Made by a program: the position numbers and the translations under genes
Shown: piece after piece, positions 1-10,184 of the stretch
Position numbering within the stretch: position 1 is the stretch's first letter
How the letters are laid out: every line of letters begins with the position of its first letter
Assembly (NCBI RefSeq): GCF_047238265.1
Contig: NZ_JBDFMM010000001.1
Location: 2,604,001 to 2,668,000 of the forward strand
Source of the DNA: Paenibacillus_F sp047238265
Lineage (GTDB): Bacteria > Bacillota > Bacilli > Paenibacillales > NBRC-103111
Length of the DNA stretch: 64,000 nt
Direction of reading: 5' to 3'
The notes under the pieces: generated by a model
What the model was told of the DNA's origin: nothing
The model's database searches: none
Seen by the model: only the letters and a program-made list of their open reading frames with translations

Positions 1-2
1 CC

Positions 3-611
3 ACTCTCCGTAAGCTTGTACTCACTATACACGTGATTACTACCATGGGATGGCTGGGCTCCGCAGCCGCTTATATTCCCATAGCAGCTTATCTCCTAAA
101 CAATCAAGATGCTGAAAGGATACGATCCGCTTTCGAAATCATGACCTTGATTGCTAATTATATTGTTGTCCCCGTGGCTTTTGCATCGCTGCTCAGTGGA
201 ATTGCGATATCACTTGGCACGGGATGGGGGTTATTCCGTCATTATTGGATCTTATTTAAGCTTGTGTTTACCGTTATCGCCGTATTTATGTTGATCGCCT
301 ATATTCTAGAACTGAGCCATGCGGTATCCATAGCGTCACAAAGTGCATGGTCGAGCGCCGACATAACTATTTTGAAGGATTCGATTCATATCGTACATCC
401 AAGTGGAGGATTATTGATCGTGCTTGTGGCAACAGTCTTGTCGGTGTACAAACCGAAAGGGTTGACTAAGTATGGATGGCGTAAGCAGCAGAAAATCAAA
501 AGCAGCGGCAAGCCTTATAAAACAGCACGTTGGATAAAAATGGTTGGCCCCGCAGTCATCGGTATGCTCCTGCTGATCCTTGGTTTAATGCTTACTCATA
601 TAGAGATTTAA
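3..611 (+). CDS. DUF2269-like integral membrane protein (5' end outside window)
   Basis: The frame is open to the left edge, so the gene begins before the window. The codons before the first internal GTG (position 33) read RKLVLTIHV, which continues naturally into ITTMGWLGSAAAYIP, so that GTG is not the true start. About four hydrophobic segments are visible, with a basic stretch (KPKGLTKYGWRKQQKIK) before the last one. The N-terminal pattern K(L)xLTxHVxxxxGWLGS is typical of DUF2269-type small membrane proteins of unknown function. The following MFS gene is about 350 bp away and probably separate. Function unknown; family call moderately sure. Confidence 0.6.
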   Translation, partial: TLRKLVLTIHVITTMGWLGSAAAYIPIAAYLLNNQDAERIRSAFEIMTLIANYIVVPVAFASLLSGIAISLGTGWGLFRHYWILFKLVFTVIAVFMLIAYILELSHAVSIASQSAWSSADITILKDSIHIVHPSGGLLIVLVATVLSVYKPKGLTKYGWRKQQKIKSSGKPYKTARWIKMVGPAVIGMLLLILGLMLTHIEI

Positions 612-966
612 TTAGATGAGCGATGAAACGATCTGAGCGGATAGTATAGTGCCGAAAACCTGCCCATGTCGCGTCAATACGTCCATCTATCCGAAAGGCT
701 GCATTTCGCCACTTTAGCGGGAAGAGAAGAGGAGAGCTCCTCATTCTCGAGGTTGATAGGCCATGGCCAGGCTGGACGGCATACGATTTTATTACGCCGG
801 AAACGAGGTGTGGCCGGCCGACGGGATACCGCCCGACTGCTGCCGTCCCTTTTTAGGTGCGTGAACAATCATGATCGTCCGGCCTGAGGGGTGGAGTTTG
901 TTCCTCAAGCGTGCTAACATAGATCGTTGTGTTAGTGAACAGTGGAAAGGGGATCGACCGGACATC
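612..966. other. intergenic, possible operator only
   Basis: No convincing gene is seen in this 355 bp stretch; small open frames on both strands have no family signature or ribosome site. A perfect 6-bp inverted repeat, CTAACA (914-919) and TGTTAG (930-935), lies about 30 bp before the MFS start and could be a repressor site. Confidence 0.4.
914..935. promoter_or_regulatory. possible repressor operator upstream of MFS gene
   Basis: CTAACA and TGTTAG form a perfect inverted repeat with a 10-bp spacer, 32 bp before the chosen MFS start. Position and symmetry fit a TetR- or MarR-type site. No regulator gene lies next to it, so this is inference. Confidence 0.3.
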
Positions 967-2160
967 ATGAATCATGCACATCTTGCGGGAACAACGGAAA
1001 CGGCCAAGGACCGGTTCCCGCTCGCACTCGTTTCCTTAACGTGCGGAGCTTTCGCGATCGGGATGACGGAATTTGTCATCATGGGGCTGCTGCCAAACGT
1101 CGCGGGCGACCTTCATGTCTCCATCCCGCATGCGGGACAACTGATTACGGGATACGCGCTCGGAGTAGCCGTCGGCGCTCCTTTGCTGGCGGTCGCGACA
1201 CACAGGCTGCCGCAGAAAATGCTGCTCTGCCTGCTGATGGTGCTTTTTATCCTCGGCAACGCGGTTGCGGCTATCGCGCCGAATTACGGCCTGCTGATGG
1301 GAGCAAGGCTGCTCACTGCGCTGGCGCACGGTACTTTCTTCGGCGTCGGTTCGGTTATCGCCGCCAATCTGGTAAAACCGCACCGCAGGGCTGCGGCGGT
1401 CTCCATTATGATGGCGGGACTAACGATCGCCAATATTATCGGCGTTCCGTTCGGGACGTTTATCGGCCAGAATATGGGCTGGCGGGCATCGTTTGGAGCC
1501 GTGGCCGTTATGGGGGTTATCTCCCTCGTCGGCATCATTGCCCTCATTCCCGTCATTCCCCGGGAGGAATCATCAAGCCTCGTCCGGCAGATCCGGGCGC
1601 TGGCGCAGCCGAGACTGCTGCTTGTTCTCCTTACGGGAGCCATCGGCTGCAGCAGTCTGTTCACGGTGTTCACTTACATCGCCCCGCTTCTGGAGCAGGT
1701 TACCGGTTATGCCGAGCACAGTGTGACGTGGATTCTGGTTTTATTCGGTTTCGGCGTTACATTCGGTAATATTCTCGGCGGAAAACTGGCGGACTGGAAA
1801 CTGATGCCGGTGATGATCGGCAGTTTCGCCGTGCTGGCGCTTATATTGGCCGTCTTCGCTTATACGGTTAAAATGCCGGCAGCGGCCGTGGTTACGATTT
1901 TCATCTGGGGCGTTGCCGCTTTCGGGGTGCTGCCGGGCCTTCAGGTCAAAATTATGACGCTGGCCAAAGACGCTCCCGCTCTTGCTTCGACGTCTAACCA
2001 TTCGGCCTTAAATCTCGGAAATGCCGGAGGAGCTTTTCTTGGCGGCATGGTCATTAACCAAGCCGGCTTATCGATGCTTCCTTGGACCGGAGCGGTATTG
2101 TCGCTGATCGGGATGCTGCTTGCCCTATGGGTGTTCGCACTGGACAGAAAAGCGGCCTGA
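967..2160 (+). CDS. MFS transporter, DHA1 drug-efflux type
   Basis: A 397-residue 12-helix major facilitator, probably a proton-driven exporter of drugs or small metabolites in the cytoplasmic membrane. It opens with a short cytoplasmic tail, then FPLALVSLTCGAFAIGMTEF, a first helix typical of the AraJ/YdhP/Cml branch of DHA1. A conserved loop motif GARLLTALAHGTFFG follows, and a charged loop (IPREESSSLVRQIRALAQPR) separates the two six-helix halves. The frame is open further upstream (to 871), but ATG 967 is preferred: it has AAAGGGG upstream and the extra N-terminal residues do not resemble the family. Substrate unknown. No partner gene; a possible operator lies upstream. Confidence 0.85.
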   Translation: MNHAHLAGTTETAKDRFPLALVSLTCGAFAIGMTEFVIMGLLPNVAGDLHVSIPHAGQLITGYALGVAVGAPLLAVATHRLPQKMLLCLLMVLFILGNAVAAIAPNYGLLMGARLLTALAHGTFFGVGSVIAANLVKPHRRAAAVSIMMAGLTIANIIGVPFGTFIGQNMGWRASFGAVAVMGVISLVGIIALIPVIPREESSSLVRQIRALAQPRLLLVLLTGAIGCSSLFTVFTYIAPLLEQVTGYAEHSVTWILVLFGFGVTFGNILGGKLADWKLMPVMIGSFAVLALILAVFAYTVKMPAAAVVTIFIWGVAAFGVLPGLQVKIMTLAKDAPALASTSNHSALNLGNAGGAFLGGMVINQAGLSMLPWTGAVLSLIGMLLALWVFALDRKAA

Positions 2161-2291
2161 TCCCGCAAGGCGGGTTCAGCGGATTCGACTGTCTGAAGCG
2201 GGGTCCGGCGACTGAAGAAGGATCTTGTGCCATGTCGTTCGGGGACGAGCTTACGAGCTTTTCCGCAATACGCGAAACTCCTAGCACAGTG

Positions 2292-2318
2292 TCCGGCGTC
2301 AGATGACCGTGGTCATCC
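2292..2318. repeat. 27-bp dispersed repeat, copy 1
   Basis: Shares 25 of 27 bases with 59967-59993 on the same strand. The core ATGACCGTGGTCAT is a near-palindrome. Both copies lie between convergent genes. Confidence 0.6.
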
Positions 2319-2421
2319 ACGAGCCTCTCGCACTGCGGGGAAAATACACTGCCGTTTAGAGCCGCATTCTTGTGCATCGCAAGATGAACAAACCCCGAAC
2401 CCGGCAGAACCGCTTGAACAG

Positions 2422-2446
2422 CCTGAACCGCCTGAACCGCCTGAAC
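2422..2446 (+). repeat. short tandem repeat, 9-bp unit CCTGAACCG
   Basis: Two perfect units and one partial unit of CCTGAACCG, preceded by a degenerate copy (CGCTTGAACAG), end five bases before the terminator hairpin. The same repeat-then-terminator order recurs at 14124, 30684 and 37964. Confidence 0.6.
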
Positions 2447-2450
2447 TGAG

Positions 2451-2482
2451 AAAGACCGCACAAATGATGTGCGGTCTTTTTT
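2451..2482. terminator. bidirectional intrinsic terminator
   Basis: Perfect 12-bp stem AAAGACCGCACA / TGTGCGGTCTTT with a 5-base loop, followed by T's on the + strand and preceded by A's. It lies between the convergent MFS and DUF11 genes. Confidence 0.85.
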
Positions 2483-2532
2483 TCGTTCGGATAAAAAGTG
2501 GAAACCCGGGGAGCTGCGCAGGATGCAGCCCC

Positions 2533-5500
2533 TTATTCTTCGTTCTCGTTGATCCGGACCCGAACCGGATTCGATGTGGCTGCATCCGTGAGGCGGCGGC
2601 CGTCAGGAAGCAGATAAGCAAAAGATGCCGACGCCTGGTTGACGGCAATCTGAGGAGCGGACGCTCTGGCGGTAAAGGTCACAACTGCCGTCCGGCCGGA
2701 AGGCACGTTCCCAAGCGTGATTCCGGCAGAAGGAATGGCGGCAGGCCGCGCCGTTCCGTCTAGCGTTACGCTGCCAGAGATAAAAACCAATCCGGCAGGA
2801 AGCGGATCAAACAAGGTCGCTTCCGTTACAGGGAAGGGGCCGGGGTTGAGAAATTGCAGGGTAAAGACGAAGAGCATGCCTACGTCCAGCTCATTGGTAT
2901 TGACGGATTTGAGCAATTGAGCTTGTGGGGGAGCGGCCACCGGAATGTTCACTTCGTTGGAAAGAAGCGACCGGCTGAAAGAGCGTCCGTCGGGCAGGAC
3001 AAATTCGTAAATGAGCGTTCCTCTGTTGATAAGAGCCTGAGAAGGAGGGACGGACACGACTTCAACGAGGAACGTAACCTCAAAGGTATCACCGGCTTCT
3101 ATGGTTCCGATGAATTCTCCTTCCGAAGGATCGACACCAGGCAGAGGGGTTCCGCCAGCGACCAGACTGTTCGGCACGAATACGGAACCCGGCGGAATCG
3201 GGTCCGACAAGAAGACATTCACGTTATAATTGCCCGTATTCGTAACCGTAAGAAAATAACGCACAAGGTCCCCGATAAGCGCAAAGCGTGTATCGGTGCT
3301 TTTCTCCAGCGTGAGGGAAGGTTCGGCGACAGCGATATTGACCGGATTTGAAATGACCGTGGATGGTCCTTCGTCGCTTGTAAAGCCGGCGGATGCCTGG
3401 TCGGCAATAAACGAGTTGGCAGGCCGGGAATCGACGCGCTGCCGGTAAGTCACCGTGACGACTCCGCCGGAAGCCACGGTTCCGACAGCGATGCCGGAAG
3501 CGGGCACGGCGGCCGCATCGGGAACTCCGTTGACGACGACCGTACCCGGGATGAACACGGCTCCTTCTACGGCCGGGTCCGTCAAAATTACGGCGGTAAC
3601 CGGACCTGTCGACGTATTCGTAAACACCAGCTCGTAGGTTACGATATCTCCGATGACAGCGGTTGAAAGATCAGCCGATTTCGTCAGCGTGACCCCGGTA
3701 ACCGTAATAAGTACGGTTACCGGATTGGAATCGGCTACGCCGGTGAGGACTCTTCCGGGGGAGGGCTGGTACGTATAGGCGGCGGATGCCTGATTCGTCA
3801 GCAGTTGGCCCGGCGGCAGGCCGTTTACAACGATATCGAACGTGATGGCCGTACTTCCGCCGGGTGCCAGAGGTTCCAGCGTGATTCCGGCGGCAGGATC
3901 GGTACCGGGGATGAGAACGCCGTTAATGCGCAAAGAATCCGCGATAAAGGAAGCTTGCGGCGGTACAATATCGGTTACGACCGGAGTGACGGCAATGCTG
4001 CCCGTATTTTGAAGAAGAAGAGTAAATACGACCGTTTGACCGACGGTTGCCTGTATGGTGCCGGCAAGTTTGTTCGCGGTCAGGGCCGGCTGATAGACAG
4101 GAATATTGACGATATTGGAGCCGGAGCTGAGAGCCTGACCGCCGGATGTATAATTCGCGGTCGCCTGATTAGTAAGTACGGCGGGCACGGGAACGGATGT
4201 GACGGTGACCTGGAAAGTAACCGGCACGGTCGTTAACGGACCGATATTTCCGAGAGGAATTCCCGTGACGGGGCTGGCCAGCAGTTGTGAAACCCCGTTT
4301 ACGGTCACGCTGCCCGGAACGAATGCGGAACCTGCCGGAATTGGATCCAGCAGTAGAACGTTAAAGGTACCGACGACCGGGTCGAGATTTTGAACGTTTA
4401 CGGTGTACGTAATGACATCGCCCACTACGGCAGCGGTGAGGCTGGAGGCTTTGATCAGGGTCAGGGTCGCCTGCCCGATGAATGGAATATTAACGGGAAT
4501 CGTCACGATATTAGAAGACGTGGTACCGGGGATCGAACGAGATCCCGCCTGGAACGTGAAAATATCCGTTGCCTGGTTTACGATATTTCCGCTTTCCGGA
4601 AACGCACTTACGGTAATCCGGAACGTGACCGTGACGGTGTCGCCGGGGTTAAGGGTCCCCAGGTTAATTCCTGCGGCGGGATCGGCACCGGCTTGGGGAA
4701 CTCCGCCGATCGCCACGCTGCCAGCAACGAGAGCGGCTCCCTGCGGAATCAGATCGGTAACCGTCGTGGTAACGGGGGTATTTCCGGTGGCAGTCACATC
4801 AAGCGTAAACGTGACGGTGTCTCCGACATCAACGGGGCCCGCCGTATCCGCGCTTTTGACGACAACTATTCCGGCATCTACGACAGGGATCCGCACAATA
4901 TTGGAAGGGACCCAGTTGGACAGCACCGGACTATCCGGCGTCGATTTAAAATCGTAGGCAACCTGCGCCTGGTTGCGGATTTCTTCCGAATCGGGCAGGG
5001 AGTCGATGCGGACCTGGAATTTCACCACTACGGCCGCGCCGGCAGGAAGATCGCCGATCGGGAAACCGACGGTCGGATCGGCCGATGCAACGGCAACGTT
5101 ATCGATAGTCACACTTCCGTCAATAAAGGAAGAACCGGCGGCAATGAGATCGAAAAACATCGCGTTAGTCGCATCCACTTGAGACGTGTTGCGCGTAGTA
5201 ACGGTATATGTGACGATGTCGCCGATTGCGGCGATCGTTTCGTCCGCCGTTTTGACGATTTCAATCAGCGGAATATTGATATCGATCTGCAGAGCGTTGG
5301 CATTGACCAGATAGCCGTCTCCGTTCGTAGTCAGCTTGCAGGACGGCAGACGTCTGGTTGTTGAGCAGGGTGGAGGACGCGTTAACGTTTGTGATATCCC
5401 AGCCCTGCCTGCCGCCGACGATATTGGTACCCGGCTGTCCGTTCGTCTGGTTCCGCAGCCCGAACGTTCCGCTCGTATCCAGTGTTCCGTCGTCTTTATT

Positions 5501-6319
5501 AATTTGCGAGGCGAAAAAATTCTGGGCAAAATTGTTCGGTCCCGACAAGGCCGTTAACGAAGCGAGCGCCGGTCCGAACAGAGCGCGGTCGCCGCTTTTG
5601 TTGGCATCCCCCTCCTGGGCGCTGAAGAGAGCACGCGCGTTAAGGGCGCCTGCAAAAGGCGTGGCGAATCCGCTTACGACCGTATTGACGGGACCCGATG
5701 TCGACAAAATGACGGTCGCGCCTATCCGCAGGGACAAGTTCCGGAAGGGGAGCGCAGGATTCTGGTAGATGACGGCCAGCGTCCATCCCGCGTGGTTGGA
5801 GGTCGGGTCCGGAATAACGATCGTCCCTGCGACGCCGCTTGTCGTATAGGTTCCCGCTCCGGCGGCACTGACTTGATTCGTCACGACGGAGGAACGGGAG
5901 TAGGCGAAGGCGGGAGGGAAACCCGGATCGGCGGAAAGCTGAACGTTAAAGGAGGTTGCGGGATCGGGTACGGCGCTGAAAGTGCCGGATGGTGTGGCAA
6001 ACGTAACCGGGTTGTCGATAAAAGCGCTGAGGTCGACTCCGTTGTTGATGTAGGTGCCTCCCCAGATCAGTTCGGCATACAGGATCGTACTCCCGGGAGG
6101 GATAACCAGTACGGCTGACGAACTGTCGGCGGCAAAATTGTTTGTGGTGCCCGGCGGATAGGTTCCGAACTGCTGGGACGTATTGGTGGTGATAAACGCG
6201 CCGATACTGTCCACGGTACCGGGAACGCCGACGGTATTGGAGCGGCTTAAACCCAGAGTATTGCCCGTAAACGTAACGGCGCCGTTCTGGTTGGTCACAA
6301 ACCGGTTTACAAATGGCAT
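2533..6319 (-). pseudogene. DUF11-repeat protein gene interrupted by a +1 frameshift
   Basis: A gene for a protein of about 1,260 residues, split into two frames. The N-terminal part (start ATG 6319, AAAGGAG seven bases upstream) runs from MPFVNRFVTNQNGAVTFTG to SAVLQ. Near 5335 the frame shifts: CTGCAAGCTG should read CTGCAGCTG, and removing one A gives SAVLQLTTNGDGYLVNA, joining both halves smoothly. The rest holds seven DUF11 repeats of about 125 residues, each starting like TLTKSADLSTAVIGDIVTY. There is no signal peptide and no cell-wall anchor. Such proteins in Bacillus and Paenibacillus have no settled function; surface or spore-coat roles are suggested. The lesion may be a real mutation, a programmed shift or a sequencing error. 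The long open frames on the opposite strand are shadows. Confidence 0.85.
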
Positions 6320-6450
6320 AAGGTTGCTCCTTTGCGGATATTTTGGGCGAAGCCCGCGCAATCAGCTTCTTTACTGTATGAGCCGGAGCTTTTCCACTAT
6401 TTCCGCTTCGAAATATTTAATAGGTTCTTTTTTTGTGCAAAAGAAACCGA

Positions 6451-6504
6451 TTCTCAAGGTCGCAGACATCTGGTATAATCAAATGATATTGAGAATCATT
6501 ATCA
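6451..6504 (+). promoter_or_regulatory. promoter with Fur box for AraC-type regulator
   Basis: TTCTCA (6451-6456), 17-bp spacer, TATAAT (6474-6479). Just downstream lies a 7-1-7 Fur box, TGAGAATCATTATCA (6490-6504), overlapped by a second one starting at 6484. Iron-loaded Fur would block transcription start here. Confidence 0.75.
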
Positions 6505-6558
6505 TAAATAACGGACTCCTGAGCGGAACGACAGCCAGCACCATAGGAGGGGAAAGAG

Positions 6559-8193
6559 TTGAGTGACATTCCGAATATCGATGAAGACATACGCCCGGAT
6601 TTAACGTCAGCCGCTGCGGATGCTTCCTATAAATTGCGCCAGGTGGAAATCATCAAAGCCGGGGAGAGCTGGGAAATGGATTACCGGCTCATCGATACGC
6701 ATCTGCTGATCGCCGTTACGGCCGGCGAAGGAACGCTCAAACGGGACGGCGCACTTAGCCGCCTCGGCGAAGATAAAGTACATATATGCCTGCCCGGACA
6801 AGTAATCGGTATGGAAGCGGAAGGGGACGGTCTGGAGCTGACTCTTGCCGGTTTCGACCTTTTTTATGAGGATGAAAAGGGAGTAAGCCGCGAAAAGGGA
6901 ACCTGGAAGGGGCCTCAGGTGCTCCACGTTCAGCCCTTGCCGCAGCTTCCGGTGCTTAGCGGAGCGCTTCATGCTTTCTGGCACGGCAGCGACCCGCTCG
7001 ACCGGCTGAAAGCCGAGGCGGGATTTCTTGAACTGTTCCATGCGGTCTGTTCTCATACGCGGGACGAATCCCGGCAGGATGCCCGGAGCGCTCTCGAACG
7101 GACCCGCCACTATATTGAAAATCACTACCAGACGAACATCACGATCGACGAGCTTGCGCGGATGGCCGAAGTATCGCCGAAGTATTACGGGGATTTGTTT
7201 AAGAAAACATACGGGTTGAGCGTGATCGATTATTTGACCGAACAGCGGGTTAACCGGGCCAAGCAGTTGATGGCGTTGTCCCAATCCCGTCTTAAAGACA
7301 TCGCTCATGTCGTGGGTTACCAGGATGAATTTTATTTCAGCCGGAAGTTCAAGCAGGAAGTGGGCGTTTCGCCGACGGTTTATATGAAGAACCGGAAGAA
7401 AAAAATCGCGGTCCATCAATCACACCTGATTGGCCAGCTGCTTGCCATTCATCACCTTCCGTACGCGGCCCCGCTGCATCCCAAGTGGACCGGTCACTAT
7501 TACGAGCGCTATCGGTCGGATATTCCCGTTCATCTAAGCGCCTACCGGTACAGCGAAGATTGGGAGCACAACATCGAGAAGCTCCGTGAAACACGCCCGG
7601 ATCTGATCATTTCGATGGACACCCTCAATCCCGGAGAAAAAGAGCGCCTGGAGCAGGCGGGCAAAGTGCTGTACATTCCCGAGCGGCAGGCGGATTGGCG
7701 GGAGCAGCTGCTCCTTATCGCCGCCTATCTGGACCGTACGGCCGAAGCGCAGGCGTGGCTTCATAAATTCGACGGCCGTGTGGAGTCGCTGCGCGGCAGG
7801 CTGCGGAAATGGGCGGGGGAAGAAACATTTCTGCTGATCAGCCTGCATAAGCAGGAGATCCGGGTATGCGGAACCCGAAGCATGGGCGACGTGTTTTTTC
7901 ACGAGCTGGGCATGAAGCCGGCCTTCGAGTACGCGCGGGACCGGATCAATGTGCCGATCCATCCGGAGCAGCTCGCGGAACTTGCGGCAGACCATATCCT
8001 CGTCAACGTCTGCCAGGAAACGGAGACGCTCCGTCGGTGGCGCGATCTGCAGGCGACGGCTCTTTGGCGGGATCTTAAAGCGGTGCGGACGAACCGGGTT
8101 TACGAAATCCCTTCGGATCCTTGGAGGGAATACTCGGCTTCCGGCCACGAACGTATTCTGGGTGAAGTGGAAAAACTGTTTTTACGGAAATAG
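6559..8193 (+). CDS. AraC-family regulator with siderophore-binding-like C-terminal domain (Btr type)
   Basis: A 544-residue transcription activator. Residues 20-120 form a cupin-like sensor region. Residues 178-280 are a two-helix-turn-helix AraC domain (ITIDELARMAEVSPKYYGDLFKK, then DIAHVVGYQDEFYFSRKFK). Residues 285-540 resemble a periplasmic siderophore-binding protein, here kept in the cytoplasm. This is the architecture of B. subtilis Btr, which binds the siderophore bacillibactin and activates the feu uptake genes. The TTG start is supported by AGGAGG eight bases upstream; there is no signal peptide. It lies just before the siderophore uptake operon it probably activates, and its own promoter carries a Fur box. 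Confidence 0.9.
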   Translation: MSDIPNIDEDIRPDLTSAAADASYKLRQVEIIKAGESWEMDYRLIDTHLLIAVTAGEGTLKRDGALSRLGEDKVHICLPGQVIGMEAEGDGLELTLAGFDLFYEDEKGVSREKGTWKGPQVLHVQPLPQLPVLSGALHAFWHGSDPLDRLKAEAGFLELFHAVCSHTRDESRQDARSALERTRHYIENHYQTNITIDELARMAEVSPKYYGDLFKKTYGLSVIDYLTEQRVNRAKQLMALSQSRLKDIAHVVGYQDEFYFSRKFKQEVGVSPTVYMKNRKKKIAVHQSHLIGQLLAIHHLPYAAPLHPKWTGHYYERYRSDIPVHLSAYRYSEDWEHNIEKLRETRPDLIISMDTLNPGEKERLEQAGKVLYIPERQADWREQLLLIAAYLDRTAEAQAWLHKFDGRVESLRGRLRKWAGEETFLLISLHKQEIRVCGTRSMGDVFFHELGMKPAFEYARDRINVPIHPEQLAELAADHILVNVCQETETLRRWRDLQATALWRDLKAVRTNRVYEIPSDPWREYSASGHERILGEVEKLFLRK

Positions 8194-8243
8194 TCCAGCA
8201 CGAAATCCGGTTATTGTCCATGTCCCGTCAAAGGAACGTGGGT

Positions 8244-8270
8244 TATAATTTCAATTGAGAATTGTTATCA
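8244..8270 (+). promoter_or_regulatory. TATAAT box and Fur box 1 of siderophore cluster 1
   Basis: TATAAT (8244-8249) is followed by a 7-1-7 Fur box TGAGAATTGTTATCA (8256-8270). A second box lies 46 bp further on. A clear -35 was not found. Confidence 0.7.
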
Positions 8271-8282
8271 ATACAAATGAAC

Positions 8283-8308
8283 AAAAAAGAACCTCCCTCT
8301 TTTTTTTG
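8283..8308 (+). terminator. weak A/T-rich hairpin with T run
   Basis: AAAAAAGA / TCTTTTTT stem around a 7-base loop, ending in T's, between the two Fur boxes. It could attenuate or end transcription from the upstream TATAAT box. The stem is weak. Confidence 0.35.
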
Positions 8309-8316
8309 TTGTTAAG

Positions 8317-8331
8317 TGATAATGATTCTCA
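8317..8331 (+). promoter_or_regulatory. Fur box 2 of siderophore cluster 1
   Basis: TGATAATGATTCTCA matches the 7-1-7 Fur consensus closely, 30 bp before the first esterase gene. Confidence 0.75.
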
Positions 8332-8361
8332 GTTTTACAAAGAGAGCGTTGGGGGAATGGC

Positions 8362-9144
8362 ATGGAACACAGCAGAGAGAGAGGATGTCTGGAACACCAA
8401 GTTTTTCAGGGCAGGACACTGAGCATTTACACACCACCGTCATACGGCTTAACGAAGCACCGCTATCCGGTCATGTATGTCAACGATCCGACCGACTATA
8501 TGGATACGGTCTCCAACGAGGCGGTGACCCGCATGGAAGAGCTGTTCCGGGAGAAGAAGCTGCCGGAAATGATTCTCGTCGGGCTGGAGCCGCATGAACG
8601 GCTGGATGAATATACGCCGTGGCCCGCGAAGGCGCTGGTCGAATCCGTCCAGGATTTCGGGGGATTCGGCGGGAAGTATCTGAACCTTGTGGTTCATGAG
8701 CTTAAGCCTTATATCGACGCTCGGTACGAGACGCGGACGGGACCTGCCGATACGGGAATGATAGGAGCTTCGCTAGGCGGTCTGATCTCGATGTTTGCGG
8801 CATTCGAACATCCCGGTGTTTTCGGGAAAATCGGCTGCATCTCAGGGTCCTTCTGGTATGAAGGGTTCACCGAATATATGGCGGAGCGCAGGCTGGCCGA
8901 CGAGGGACAGAGGTTTTACATGTATGTGGGGGATCAGGAAGGCGTAGGCAAGCAAACGATTCAGAGTGCCATGATGGCCAGAACGAGGCAGGCTTACACG
9001 CTGCTTGCGGACTCCGGCTTTGGCGGAGCCGGACTGCGTCTGGTTATCGGAGAAGGCGGCCATCACCAGGTTCCCGTATTCGTGGAACAGTTTCCAGAAG
9101 CACTGATATGGATTTTCGGCAGAGATACAAAAAAACAAATATAA
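8362..9144 (+). CDS. alpha/beta-hydrolase esterase (siderophore esterase family)
   Basis: A 260-residue cytoplasmic esterase of the esterase-D/Fes-like family. The nucleophile elbow GASLGG lies at residues 135-140 (Ser137), an acid in the GDQEG stretch (about 190) is likely, and GGHHQ near 234 supplies the histidine. There is no signal peptide. It is the first gene after two Fur boxes and is followed 32 bp later by the siderophore lipoprotein, so the inferred role is to cut imported ferric siderophore and free its iron. A second esterase closes the same operon. It could also act on another ester. Confidence 0.8.
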   Translation: MEHSRERGCLEHQVFQGRTLSIYTPPSYGLTKHRYPVMYVNDPTDYMDTVSNEAVTRMEELFREKKLPEMILVGLEPHERLDEYTPWPAKALVESVQDFGGFGGKYLNLVVHELKPYIDARYETRTGPADTGMIGASLGGLISMFAAFEHPGVFGKIGCISGSFWYEGFTEYMAERRLADEGQRFYMYVGDQEGVGKQTIQSAMMARTRQAYTLLADSGFGGAGLRLVIGEGGHHQVPVFVEQFPEALIWIFGRDTKKQI

Positions 9145-9176
9145 TTTTTCCGGATACGGAGAGGGGTTAGAGAAAA

Positions 9177-10157
9177 ATGAAAAAAACATGGGTGGCAGCC
9201 GGTCTGGTTGCGGTAACACTACTATCTTCCGCATGCGGAGCACAGAAAGAAGCGGCTAATACGGGCGGAGCCGAAGCGACCAAAAGTCCGGCGGCGACGG
9301 CGGCGGGCAATAACGAACCCCGCAAAATTACATACCTCGACAAAGAATATTCCGTTGCCGCCAAAGCGGAGCGCATCGTAATCGCCGGCTCCATGGAATC
9401 GATGGAAGACGCTCTCGTGCTGGGCGTGAAACCGGTCGGCGCGATTTCGGTCGGCGGCAAGTTCCCCGATATGTTCAAGAGCATTACCGATAAAGCGGAA
9501 TCCGTCGGCGAGAAAACGCAGCCGAATGTGGAAACAATTCTGAAGCTGAAGCCCGATGTCATTCTCGGTTCAACCAAATTTCCTGCCGAAATGATGGAAA
9601 AGCTGAACAAGGTTAAAGTGACGCTTCCGATCTCCCATGTTTCGACCGATTGGGAAGCGAACCTGAACGTATTGGCGGAGCTGACCGGTCATCAGGATAA
9701 GGCCAAAGAAGTCATTGAGAAGTACAAGAAAGACGCCGCCGCCGCGAAAGAAAAGCTCGGCACTTCCCTGAAAGACAAAAAAGTGCTGGTGCTCCGTGTA
9801 CGTGCGGGAAGCATCGCCATTTATCCGGCCGGTGTGTTCTTCAACCCGTCGCTCTATACCGATCTTGGTCTCGCCGTTCCGAACGAAGTGAAAGAAGCCA
9901 AGGCGCAGCAGCTGATCTCGCTGGAGAAATTGTCCGAAATCAATCCGGACTATATGTTCGTCCAGTTCTCGGAAGACGAGAACAAAGAGCAGCCGAAAGC
10001 GCTGGAAGACCTGGAGAAAAATCCGATCTGGCAAAGTATCAACGCCGTGAAAAACAAAAAAGTATTCGTAAACGTCGTAGACCCGCTGGCGCAGGGAGGA
10101 ACGTCGTACAGCAAGATCAAGTTCCTTGAGGCCGCTCTTCCGAAGCTTACCAACTAA
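9177..10157 (+). CDS. iron-siderophore ABC transporter substrate-binding lipoprotein (FeuA-like)
   Basis: A 326-residue lipoprotein on the outer face of the membrane that captures ferric siderophore for the next two permeases. The signal peptide ends in the lipobox LSSAC (Cys20), followed by a flexible Ala/Gly/Thr-rich linker. The binding domain begins with ITYLDKEYSVAAKAERIVI and shows class III features such as LGVKPVGA and NVETILKLKPDVILG. It is followed 27 bp later by the first permease. Neighbouring hydrolases and a Btr-like regulator suggest a catecholate trilactone siderophore, as in B. subtilis Feu; the exact ligand is inferred. Confidence 0.9.
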   Translation: MKKTWVAAGLVAVTLLSSACGAQKEAANTGGAEATKSPAATAAGNNEPRKITYLDKEYSVAAKAERIVIAGSMESMEDALVLGVKPVGAISVGGKFPDMFKSITDKAESVGEKTQPNVETILKLKPDVILGSTKFPAEMMEKLNKVKVTLPISHVSTDWEANLNVLAELTGHQDKAKEVIEKYKKDAAAAKEKLGTSLKDKKVLVLRVRAGSIAIYPAGVFFNPSLYTDLGLAVPNEVKEAKAQQLISLEKLSEINPDYMFVQFSEDENKEQPKALEDLEKNPIWQSINAVKNKKVFVNVVDPLAQGGTSYSKIKFLEAALPKLTN

Positions 10158-10184
10158 ATTTCAACATAAAGCGAGTAATCCGAT

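Larger units (their letters stand above)
2161..2532. other. convergent intergenic region with repeats and terminator
   Basis: No gene seen. It holds a 27-bp sequence (2292-2318) almost identical to 59967-59993, three imperfect 9-bp repeats (2422-2446), and a strong hairpin terminator (2451-2482). Confidence 0.6.

Noticed and set aside
666..887. Small frames on both strands between the DUF2269 and MFS genes
   Set aside because: No ribosome site, no family pattern, Arg-rich composition typical of out-of-frame GC-rich DNA.
4390..5364. Long + strand open frames (up to 324 codons) opposite the DUF11 gene
   Set aside because: They mirror the repeated codon pattern of the DUF11 repeats on the - strand; no ribosome site and no family pattern.
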